This document shows, piece after piece, positions 1 through 5,896 of a stretch of DNA of 7,933 nt. Made by a program: the position numbers and the translations under genes. How positions within the stretch are numbered: the stretch's first letter is position 1; each line of letters opens with the position of its first letter. This stretch comes from CAIOZW01 sp049317725 (lineage in GTDB: Bacteria > Acidobacteriota > Blastocatellia > RBC074), in assembly GCA_049317725.1 (NCBI GenBank), contig JBMOHS010000177.1, forward strand, positions 1 to 7,933, written 5' to 3'. The notes beneath the pieces were generated by a model. That model saw only the letters and a program-made list of their open reading frames with translations, ran no database searches and was not told the origin of the DNA.

Positions 1-42
1 CCTTCCGCCGAGCCCTTGACCTCCTCGACAGATGAATCGGCG

Positions 43-93
43 ACAGAGGGCGGTCAGGGCAGGCTTTTCAGAAAAAGACGGCTAGCCCTCTGT
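43..93. repeat. 9-bp inverted repeat, possible hairpin
   Basis: ACAGAGGGC at 43-51 is the exact reverse complement of GCCCTCTGT at 85-93, with a 33-nt spacer. It could be a terminator-like or regulatory hairpin, but no T-run follows the right arm, and the long spacer makes a chance match plausible. Plus frame 1 is open from position 1 to a TGA at 106-108, so the tail of a gene entering from the left is possible. The 35 residues are low in information and I do not call a gene. The rest of 1-219 shows nothing else I can support. Confidence 0.3.
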
Positions 94-219
94 GGCAATA
101 TCAGTTGAGACACCCCATCGAACTCACCAAAATGCTGCAGGGACTTGCTACCACAGGCTTTCTTGACCCGGTCGGGCAGAAGAAGGGATGCCTCTCTGCG
201 CTTCCAATGTGGGCTATGG

Positions 220-300
220 CCCTTGCGCCAGGAGCTACAGCCCTTGCGTCAGGAGCTACAGCCCTTGCGTCAGGAGCTACGGCCCTTGCGTCAGGAGCAG
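220..300 (+). repeat. 21-bp tandem repeat, about 3.9 copies
   Basis: The unit CCCTTGCGTCAGGAGCTACAG is repeated head to tail at 220-240, 241-261, 262-282 and, truncated, 283-300. Copies differ by single substitutions (GCC for GTC in the first, ACGG for ACAG in the third). Because 21 is divisible by three, the array stays open in several frames. It therefore makes spurious open frames with LRQELQP periodicity upstream of the Fic gene, and APDARAV periodicity on the other strand. No spacers separate the copies, so it is not a CRISPR. It lies in the leader region of the Fic gene. Confidence 0.95.
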
Positions 301-437
301 CTGAAGCCATATCTTGCAGGTAATTCCCTGTATCGCCCGACTTTCCTGGACAGGAAAATGCCTGATGATAGGAAAATAGCAGTTCAGCAGGTTCAATCAG
401 CGGTGAACGCCTTCGTCTTGCGGAGAATTCGTGGCAC

Positions 438-462
438 AATCTCCGCAAAGAGTACGGAGATT
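438..462 (+). promoter_or_regulatory. Inverted repeat abutting the Fic start codon
   Basis: AATCTCCG (438-445) and CGGAGATT (455-462) are perfect 8-bp inverted arms separated by 9 nt, and the right arm ends on the base before the ATG at 463. The right arm also contains the only nearby Shine-Dalgarno-like GGAG (456-459). The element could be an operator for a DNA-binding protein, possibly the Fic protein through its own winged helix, or an mRNA hairpin that hides the ribosome binding site. Both roles are inferred from position and symmetry. Confidence 0.5.
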
Positions 463-1584
463 ATGCGACTATACATCCATCAGCGAGACGAATGGCCTGC
501 TTTCCGCTGGAACGCTGCGGCGCTCACCGATCAGCTCGCCGTTGTCAGCAGGCAGCAGGGACGACTCATCGGGAGGATGCAGTCACTCGGTATCAGGCTG
601 CGTGCCGAGGCCGTGCTGACCACGCTGACGGAAGAGGTCGTCAAATCGAGCGATATTGAAGGCGAGGTCCTCGATCGTGATCATGTCCGCTCATCGCTGG
701 CGAGGCGGCTGGGGATGGATGCGGGGGGCTTGCCGATGCCGGATCGTCGGGTGGAGGGCATGGTTGAGATGATGCTCGACGCCACCCGGAATTACGCCGC
801 ACCACTGACGGCCGACCGGCTGTTCGGCTGGCACGCCGCTTTGTTTCCCACGGGTCACAGCGGCATCAGCAGGATTGTCGTCGGAGCGTGGCGTAGTGAA
901 GCCTCCGGGCCGATGCAGATCGTCTCCGGCCCCTATGGACGCGAGAAGGTCCATTACGAGGCACCGGGCTTCGACCGACTGCCATCGGAGATGGCCTTGT
1001 TTCTTGACTGGTTCGAGTCAGACGAGGCGATCGACCCCGTACTGAAGGCGGCCATCGCCCATCTCTGGTTTGTCACAATCCACCCGTTTGATGACGGCAA
1101 CGGTCGCATTGCCCGTGCGATTGCCGATATGGCCTTGGCACGTTCGGAAGAGAGTCCGCAGCGCTTTTACAGCATCTCGGCGCAGATCAGGCAGGAACGC
1201 CAAGCCTATTACGATGTTCTGGAGGCCACACAGCGAGGGGACCTCGATCTTACCCCCTGGCTGCAGTGGTTCCTGGCCTGCCTCGGTCGTGCCTTTGACG
1301 GAGCGGAGAGCACGCTTGAGAGCGTCATCTACAAGTCCCGCTTCTGGGAGCACGCAGCAGGTCAGTCACTGAATGATCGACAGCGCGCCATGCTCAATCG
1401 GATGCTGGATGGGTTTGAGGGCCGGATGACCTCGTCCAAATGGGCAAAGATCATGAAGACCTCCCAGGACACCGCCACTCGTGACATCAACGACCTTGTC
1501 AACCGAGGCCTGCTCGTCAAAGATGGCGCCAGTGGCCGAAGTACGAGCTATTCGCTGGCAACAGTCAGTGAGGCAGAGGCTTGA
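463..1584 (+). CDS. Fic family protein (DUF4172-type N-terminus, Fic core, C-terminal winged helix)
   Basis: A 373-residue Fic-domain enzyme. The family usually transfers AMP from ATP to hydroxyl side chains of target proteins in the cytoplasm. The N-terminus (YIHQRDEWPAFRWN, residues 3-16) matches the DUF4172 region that precedes many Fic cores. The catalytic loop HPFDDGNGRIAR spans residues 207-218, with His207 as the expected base and all canonical positions intact. S62-xxx-E66-G67 fits the inhibitory motif [ST]xxxE[GN]; lying N-terminal to the core it indicates a class II, self-inhibited Fic. Residues about 304-368 look like a winged helix, so it may bind DNA. The frame is open back to 145, but that extension is made of tandem repeat; the ATG at 463 starts where the family begins. 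GGAG lies only 3 nt before the ATG. There is no antitoxin-like partner gene beside it. Targets are unknown. Confidence 0.95.
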   Translation: MRLYIHQRDEWPAFRWNAAALTDQLAVVSRQQGRLIGRMQSLGIRLRAEAVLTTLTEEVVKSSDIEGEVLDRDHVRSSLARRLGMDAGGLPMPDRRVEGMVEMMLDATRNYAAPLTADRLFGWHAALFPTGHSGISRIVVGAWRSEASGPMQIVSGPYGREKVHYEAPGFDRLPSEMALFLDWFESDEAIDPVLKAAIAHLWFVTIHPFDDGNGRIARAIADMALARSEESPQRFYSISAQIRQERQAYYDVLEATQRGDLDLTPWLQWFLACLGRAFDGAESTLESVIYKSRFWEHAAGQSLNDRQRAMLNRMLDGFEGRMTSSKWAKIMKTSQDTATRDINDLVNRGLLVKDGASGRSTSYSLATVSEAEA

Positions 1585-1785
1585 CGCCCTTCTTCTTGTA
1601 GGTTCCTGGAATGAAGCGCAAGTCGTCTGGTTGAACGGGGGAGAATGGAAAGGGAAGCCAGATAGGGAAGAAGGTGGAGAGGTCGCTTGGGAAACATTAA
1701 GGCAATAAGAACCCGCATTTCTCATCAGTATCCATCTGATCTGAGTGAGAATTTCACTTTCAGCCCCCCTCAATCAGGCTGGTGA

Positions 1786-1838
1786 GATCCGTTTGCCCTG
1801 AAGGCGTAACGGATCCAAGCCCGGGGCAACGCCCTGGG
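1786..1838. repeat. Two-hairpin dispersed palindromic element
   Basis: First hairpin: GATCCGTT (1786-1793) pairs perfectly with AACGGATC (1808-1815), and GCC/GGC (1795-1797/1803-1805) extends the pairing inside. Second hairpin: CCCGGGGC (1820-1827) pairs with GCCCTGGG (1831-1838) around an AAC loop, with one G-T wobble. On the minus strand the segment reads TQGVAPGLGSVTPSG in one frame, a string I associate with high-copy intergenic repeats of Planctomycetota/Verrucomicrobiota-type genomes. That link is from memory, not from a search. It may also act as a transcription barrier downstream of the Fic gene. Confidence 0.65.
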
Positions 1839-1978
1839 TATGCCCCCCCCGTTCCCCGCGCTTCTTAATCACTTGTCGGGCTCCGCAGGGTTGTACTTCG
1901 AGTTTCTCTCTCTTACACTCTACTCTCATCAGAAGGCCCCTGTTTCTTCAGATAAGTGTTTGTAAATAAACTCTTTAC

Positions 1979-2006
1979 TTCTTGAAAAGGAGCCTTTTTC
2001 TATAAT
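1979..2006 (+). promoter_or_regulatory. Possible promoter for the membrane-protein gene
   Basis: A perfect -10 hexamer TATAAT lies at 2001-2006. The -35 side is unconvincing: TTCTTG at 1979-1984 has the right 16-nt spacing but a poor sequence, while the better TTGAAA at 1982-1987 is only 13 nt away. It points toward the gene starting at 2135 and overlaps the inner edge of the right inverted repeat, so the candidate mobile element may supply an outward promoter. Confidence 0.3.
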
Positions 2007-2134
2007 CTGATGAGAAATACGGGCTAGAATCGCCCTTCCTCCCGGCCCTTCTTCCCTCAAGGTAGATGTTCCACCGGGAGACGACCAGATCCCGAGCGAT
2101 TGAGCAATCCTCTCGCGTCACCCCTGGAGCCCCG

Positions 2135-2986
2135 ATGGACTTCCTGATCGTCAGAACCTACGACCACGCGGCCTTCTACTACGAAATCAGACTCCTGTTG
2201 ACCCTTGTCGCGGGCGGAGTCGTTCTCCATCGATGGTTGGGCAGGGGGGAGCGCCGCTACGCGGTCGCTTTCGCGAGCGGGAGCCTTCTCTACGCGTTGT
2301 CGGAGGCAGTCTGGCAATGGTTGGGATTGCGGGGCGAGGGGTTTGGCATCTCGGTGATGGGGTGGTCGATTGGCGCAGGGTGGCGTCCTCTCCTCCAAGG
2401 GCTGGTCGAGGGAGGGCTCTGCGGGTCGATGGCGCTCTGGTGGACGGACCTGCGGACAACCGAGGCGCGCGGCCGGGCCTGGCTTGGCATCGCGCTGGCC
2501 TGGGGAGGAATCGGGATCCTCATGGCCCTCGCGGGCTATCTGGCCAAGGGGCAGCCGGCCAGCTCGGTCCGGCCCCTCTTCTCGCCGATCCCGATCTTCG
2601 TCATCACGACGATCATCTTCGGCTCTCTATTGCTGACGTGGCGCCGGAATGGATTCTCTCCGTTGGCGGCCTATTTTGCGGGGTTACTGATCTACTCTCT
2701 GGTGACGCTCGGCCCGCTCCACCTCTTCGGCGCAAGGTTTGTCGCGGTTGGCCCGGAGTCTGACCCAGTCGCCGTGGCGCCGCTCTGGCAAGGAGTGCTG
2801 GCGAGCCTCTCGCTCATCTACGAGGCGTCCGGGGGGCGACTTCACTACTTTGCCCTGCCCTTCCTGCTCGGCTGGATCCCTGTCCGAACCCCCAGCCTGC
2901 CAGAGAACGATACCCTCTCTTACCACCAGCTTCGCATGCTCACCGAGCGGGGATGGCGCAAAAAGTCGAAGCCGTTTGCCCGGTAG
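2135..2986 (+). CDS. Unrecognised multispanning membrane protein
   Basis: I do not recognise the family. The 283-residue product is strongly hydrophobic, with about seven or eight likely membrane segments near residues 17-35, 42-62, 84-103, 114-137, 149-168, 176-198, 213-229 and 236-250, and a basic tail (WRKKSKPFAR). No catalytic motif, metal cluster or transporter signature stands out. Aromatic residues and histidines are spread through it without an obvious pattern. I chose the ATG at 2135 because GGAG at 2126-2129 is spaced 5 nt before it and the protein then starts just ahead of the first membrane helix. An in-frame ATG at 2066 would add 23 polar residues and has no good ribosome binding site. 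The gene ends 6 bp from the stop of the pilin gene on the other strand, so no separate terminator fits between them. Confidence 0.75.
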   Translation: MDFLIVRTYDHAAFYYEIRLLLTLVAGGVVLHRWLGRGERRYAVAFASGSLLYALSEAVWQWLGLRGEGFGISVMGWSIGAGWRPLLQGLVEGGLCGSMALWWTDLRTTEARGRAWLGIALAWGGIGILMALAGYLAKGQPASSVRPLFSPIPIFVITTIIFGSLLLTWRRNGFSPLAAYFAGLLIYSLVTLGPLHLFGARFVAVGPESDPVAVAPLWQGVLASLSLIYEASGGRLHYFALPFLLGWIPVRTPSLPENDTLSYHQLRMLTERGWRKKSKPFAR

Positions 2987-2992
2987 TCCGGA

Positions 2993-3217
2993 TCAAGGCT
3001 GGTCCAACCTCCACCTCCGCAGAGAAGATGAATCGATCGTCACCGTCGAGGAGTGCTGGACCAGGCGAATGACGTTGATCCCCATCATGGTCGCCACCAG
3101 GACAAAGGTCGCCGCCAGCATCGTCAAGAGCAACGAATACTCGACGACCGACTGGCCCTCCTCCTCCCGCACCCACCGTGTAAAGTGCCGGATCAGTTCC
3201 CTTCCCCTCCTGCCCAT
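2993..3217 (-). CDS. Flp-family type IVb prepilin
   Basis: A 74-residue protein built like a Flp/type IVb prepilin. It has a short basic leader (residues 1-21), then G21-Q22 as the expected prepilin-peptidase cut, then QSVVEYSLLLTMLAATFVLV as the hydrophobic stem. After cleavage glutamate falls at mature position 5, and the E-Y pair is typical of Flp pilins. Such subunits sit in the inner membrane and polymerise into adhesive Tad pili. The start at 3217 is preceded by AAGGAG about 11 nt upstream. The tail after the helix is polar and ends SSSLRRWRLDQP, somewhat longer than in minimal Flp pilins. No tad/cpa assembly genes are in the window, so the machinery must lie elsewhere or the protein may be pseudopilin-like. 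It is the last gene of the minus-strand group but has its own sigma-54 promoter. Confidence 0.85.
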   Translation of the reverse strand: MGRRGRELIRHFTRWVREEEGQSVVEYSLLLTMLAATFVLVATMMGINVIRLVQHSSTVTIDSSSLRRWRLDQP

Positions 3218-3270
3218 AGTGCCTTGCTCTCCTTCCGACGGACCCAACCAGATCCGACAGCGAGAGATAA

Positions 3271-3287
3271 AGCAACTTCTGTGCCAG
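3271..3287 (-). promoter_or_regulatory. Sigma-54 (-24/-12) promoter of the pilin gene
   Basis: Reading the minus strand from 3287 to 3271 gives CTGGCACAGAAGTTGCT. Against the sigma-54 consensus YTGGCACGRNNNTTGCW only one position differs (A for G after TGGCAC). The invariant GG and GC are separated by exactly 10 nt. Transcription would start near 3260, about 43 nt before the pilin ATG at 3217. This implies control by an ATP-dependent enhancer-binding activator of the kind that governs pilin genes in other bacteria. The activator is not in the window. Confidence 0.72.
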
Positions 3288-3318
3288 AGCAGAATTTCCC
3301 AGCCAGAGGAAGGAGAGA

Positions 3319-3332
3319 GCCCCAAAAGGGGC
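3319..3332. repeat. Small palindrome upstream of the sigma-54 promoter
   Basis: GCCCC-AAAA-GGGGC is a 5-bp perfect stem centred near 3325, about 40 nt upstream of the -24 element and about 37 nt beyond the stop of the rhodanese gene. It could be a weak terminator for that gene, although no T-run follows, or an activator site for the pilin promoter, although closer than usual enhancer sites. Neither role is secure. Confidence 0.3.
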
Positions 3333-3368
3333 CGCTGTGCCTTCCCTGAACCGGGGAGACTGTCATCA

Positions 3369-4781
3369 TCAGGCGACATCACAGGCCGGGATGGGCGTAT
3401 CCGTCGCAATGGGCAATGCCGCGCCAACCCAGGCGCTGGTGCCACCGACGACATTGTAGAGCGTGTGGAAGCCTTTCCGGGCAAGCAGGCTGGTGGCAAT
3501 GCTCGAGCGGTAGCCGCCGGCACAGATGACGACCGTCGGGGCGGTGGGATCGAACCGCGCCGCGTCGAGGGGCAGGTGGGCGAGGGGGAGGTTGATCGCG
3601 GTCGGAACGTGACCCTGGGCATACTCTCCCGGGTGACGAACATCGAGGAGCGTCACCGGCCGCCCCTCTTCCAACCAGAGGTGCAGCTCATCGACCGGAA
3701 TCTGGGGAATCGAGACGGTCGTCAATCCGGCGTGATGCCAAGCCAAGATCCCCCCATCCAGATAGCCCCGGACCGTCTCGATGCCGACGCGGGCCAAGCG
3801 GATGACCGCCTGCGTGACCTCTTCCTCCTCCCCGGCAATGAGGAGGAGCGGTTGGTCCAGGTGGAGGAGACTGCCCGCCCAGGAGGCAAACTGGCCATTG
3901 AGACCGATGTGGATCGAGCCGGGGATGTGTGCCTGCCCGAAGGCGGCCGAGCTGCGCAGATCGAGGAGGATCGCCCCCGCGTGGTGCAGTCGGTCGACCT
4001 CCTCGGGCGTCAAGGCCGGCGGCTTGCTCATCTCGTCGAGCGAGCGCGCCCCTTGCCGGTTGATCTCGGCGTCGAGAGGGAAATAGCCAGGGACGGCCGG
4101 GAGATCGGTCGTCATCATCTGGATGAACGTGGCCTTCTCCATCGGCTGGAGGGCATAGTTGAACCTTCTTTGATGACCGATCGTCGAGGAGGTCTCGGTG
4201 GAGATGTTGCGTCCGCAGAGCGAGCCAGCGCCGTGGGCCGGGTGGACCTCGACCTCGTCGGCGAGGCGGAGGAGCTTGTCGTGCAGGCTCTCGTAGAGCA
4301 TGCCCGCCATCTGCTCGGGCGTATAGCCCTTCGATCCGGCCAAGTCAGGACGGCCGACATCACCGATGAAGAGCGTGTCTCCCGTCAGGACTTTGATCGG
4401 GTCTGGTGAAGACGCCAGATCGATGACCAGCACGGAGAGGCTCTCCGGGGTGTGCCCAGGGGTCTCGAGAAAGCGGAGAAGGACCTCTCCAATGCGGATC
4501 TCTTCGCCCTCCCGAACAGCTCTGTGCGGGAAGGTGGCTCCGGCCCGGGCCCCAAAGACGATCTCGGCTCCCGTCTTGTCGGCCAGCTCGCGGTGCCCAC
4601 TGACGAAGTCGGCGTGGAGGTGGGTCTCGATGACATAGCGGATCCGCAATCCGTGGGCCTCGGCCTCTTCAAGGTACTGGGCGATGTCACGCTGCGGATC
4701 GACAACGACCGCCTCCCCGGCGGACCCGATCAGGTAGGAGGCGTGGGCAAGGCAACCAAGGTAGAACTGTTTGAAGATCAT
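3369..4781 (-). CDS. CstB-like persulfide dioxygenase-rhodanese (MBL / pseudo-rhodanese / rhodanese)
   Basis: A 470-residue three-part enzyme. Residues 1-245 are a metallo-beta-lactamase fold of the persulfide-dioxygenase type: opening MIFKQFYLGCLAHASYLIG, metal motif H54-L-H56-A-D58, ETPGHT with H110, TGDTLFIGDVGRPDL with D135, and PAHGAGSLCG near 181-190. Residues about 258-350 are a rhodanese-like domain without an active cysteine (LLLIAGEEEE at the expected loop). Residues about 362-460 are a full rhodanese with C420 in CAGGYRSS. This order is that of CstB from Staphylococcus aureus, which oxidises thiol persulfides with O2 and transfers sulfur to give thiosulfate. The cytoplasm is the expected location, as there is no signal peptide. 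The start at 4781 fits the family start and has GAGGAG 5 nt upstream; the frame extends to 4820. It lies 48 nt after the amidohydrolase gene, probably co-transcribed. Substrate is inferred from the family. Confidence 0.93.
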   Translation of the reverse strand: MIFKQFYLGCLAHASYLIGSAGEAVVVDPQRDIAQYLEEAEAHGLRIRYVIETHLHADFVSGHRELADKTGAEIVFGARAGATFPHRAVREGEEIRIGEVLLRFLETPGHTPESLSVLVIDLASSPDPIKVLTGDTLFIGDVGRPDLAGSKGYTPEQMAGMLYESLHDKLLRLADEVEVHPAHGAGSLCGRNISTETSSTIGHQRRFNYALQPMEKATFIQMMTTDLPAVPGYFPLDAEINRQGARSLDEMSKPPALTPEEVDRLHHAGAILLDLRSSAAFGQAHIPGSIHIGLNGQFASWAGSLLHLDQPLLLIAGEEEEVTQAVIRLARVGIETVRGYLDGGILAWHHAGLTTVSIPQIPVDELHLWLEEGRPVTLLDVRHPGEYAQGHVPTAINLPLAHLPLDAARFDPTAPTVVICAGGYRSSIATSLLARKGFHTLYNVVGGTSAWVGAALPIATDTPIPACDVA

Positions 4782-4829
4782 GGCTTCTCCTCTGTCTGGA
4801 TCCCTCTTTTCCAGTCTCAACGATCCGGG

Positions 4830-5813
4830 TCAGGCGCGATTCTCCACGGCGTGACGGGCCAGCGTCTCGGCTGGTCGCGTGAGGAGGCGGGCGAGGTTGC
4901 CACCAAAGATCGCCTGGACCTCTTCGCGGGAACAGCCCAGCTCGACGAGCACTGCCACCTGTTGATCAAAGACGGCCGCCTGCCAACCGCGTGGAAAGAA
5001 GGACGAGTCGGTCCCAAAGAGAAGACGCTGTGGCCCAACCACCGCCAGTGCCCGACGGAAGACCTCGACGAGGCTCCCGACCGATGCGTCGTAGCGCATC
5101 CAACGATGGCTCCCCGAGGTGTCGAGGCGGATATTCGGGCAGAGATCGGCGAGCATGAGCGCCTCCCGAAACATCCCGGCCCCGAAATGGGGGACAAGAA
5201 ACGGGACGGTCGAGAACTCGGCGGCCAGCCGGGCCAGCTCAAGCGGCGAGGAGAGCGTCTGATCGAAGAAGGACGGAAGGCCCAGCTTCTGCCGCACCCC
5301 CACCGAGAGGATGCCACAGTGGACGAAGATCGCCGTGCCCGGGCGCTCCCGGGCCAGCTCGGCGATCGCCCGAACCCCTTCCGTCTGTGACACTCGATAG
5401 CCGTGCATAGCCGGGAAGAGGCAGACAACCTGCAGCCCCAGTTCGTCAAAGGCCCGCCGCACCCGCTCGGGACTGCCCGGCTGCGTCGGATCGACGAAGA
5501 AGGCACCGCTGATCTGGTCCGGAAATGCCGCACACGCCGCGGCGATCGAGGCCTCGTCCCCCGGTACACTCGCCATGAGCAGCGCACCGGCCACTCCGTG
5601 CCGCGTCAGCTCCCGCACCCAATCGGCGGCGAACTGGGCCGGATCTTCCGGGGGCATGACCCACCCGGTCCGCTCCGCCACCCGCTCGAGCGGGTTCGGC
5701 GCCTGCGACAGGTCGGGAGATTGGCGAATCAGCGTCTCGAAGAAGGATCTTGAAAAGAGGTGCGCGTGCGCATCTCGCACCTCGATGGGTCCCCACGGCG
5801 TCTCTTTCTGCAT
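4830..5813 (-). CDS. Amidohydrolase family 2 (TIM-barrel metal hydrolase/decarboxylase)
   Basis: A 327-residue cytosolic protein of the amidohydrolase-2 group, which includes metal-dependent hydrolases and decarboxylases such as ACMSD relatives. The visible metal-site pattern is complete: H16-A-H18 at the end of strand 1 (DAHAHL), H165 in VHCG, H209 in PHFGAG, and D269 in FGTDSSFF. The ATG at 5813 is preceded by GAGGAGGAG with 5 nt spacing, so the start is secure. The upstream gap of 83 nt contains a perfect TTGACA (minus strand, 5880-5875) but no good -10, so a separate promoter is doubtful. The gene sits between the YHS protein and the persulfide dioxygenase, all on one strand. Its substrate cannot be told from sequence. 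A link to sulfur or thiol-adduct metabolism is suggested only by the neighbour. Confidence 0.9.
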   Translation of the reverse strand: MQKETPWGPIEVRDAHAHLFSRSFFETLIRQSPDLSQAPNPLERVAERTGWVMPPEDPAQFAADWVRELTRHGVAGALLMASVPGDEASIAAACAAFPDQISGAFFVDPTQPGSPERVRRAFDELGLQVVCLFPAMHGYRVSQTEGVRAIAELARERPGTAIFVHCGILSVGVRQKLGLPSFFDQTLSSPLELARLAAEFSTVPFLVPHFGAGMFREALMLADLCPNIRLDTSGSHRWMRYDASVGSLVEVFRRALAVVGPQRLLFGTDSSFFPRGWQAAVFDQQVAVLVELGCSREEVQAIFGGNLARLLTRPAETLARHAVENRA

Positions 5814-5896
5814 CGAACTCCTCCTCTGAATGAGCGGACAAACATCATTTACTTTTCCCCAGAGATGGGAGGCATGTCAAACGGCACCCTGCCCGA

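Larger units (their letters stand above)
1712..2023. mobile_element. Candidate MITE-like element with 17-bp terminal inverted repeats
   Basis: CCCGCATTTCTCATCAG at 1712-1728 and CTGATGAGAAATACGGG at 2007-2023 are inverted copies matching at 16 of 17 positions, enclosing a 312-bp segment with no credible ORF. A partial inner copy, TCTCATCAGA, sits at 1924-1933 and forms a perfect 10-bp inverted pair with 2006-2015. The interior also carries the two hairpins at 1786-1838. The layout fits a miniature inverted-repeat element or a deleted insertion sequence. No transposase fragment and no clear target-site duplication are visible (left flank ends ATAAGAA, right flank begins CTAGAAT). The rest of the gene-free stretch, 1585-1711 and 2024-2134, shows nothing else apart from the RBS of the next gene. 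Confidence 0.45.

Noticed and set aside
220..300. CRISPR array
   Set aside because: The copies are contiguous with no spacers between them, and no cas genes are present.
432..447. Second sigma-54 promoter ahead of the Fic gene (TGGCAC-N5-CCGC)
   Set aside because: GG and GC spacing is correct, but the -12 element lacks the TT of TTGC. Transcription would begin only about 5 nt before the start codon, and the match overlaps the inverted repeat. Probably chance.
101..448. Minus-strand frame with APDARAV repeats
   Set aside because: The repetitive peptide is a product of the 21-bp DNA repeat. No ribosome binding site or family match supports it.
145..462. N-terminal extension of the Fic protein to the ATG at 145
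   Set aside because: The extension is largely translation of the 21-bp tandem repeat, and the Fic-family homology begins immediately after the ATG at 463.
2739..4409. A 556-codon open frame on the plus strand
   Set aside because: It lies antisense to the pilin and rhodanese genes, whose products carry clear family motifs and good ribosome binding sites. Its own translation is rich in R, G, S and P with no motif. High GC content keeps such frames open by chance.
4452..5390. A 312-codon open frame on the plus strand
   Set aside because: It is antisense to the start of the rhodanese gene and to most of the amidohydrolase gene, which has a complete metal-site pattern. No family features or start signal are visible in it.
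5852..5880. Sigma-70 promoter directly before the amidohydrolase gene
   Set aside because: TTGACA is perfect on the minus strand, but the hexamer at 17-nt spacing is GAAAAG, a poor -10. Not enough to call a separate promoter.
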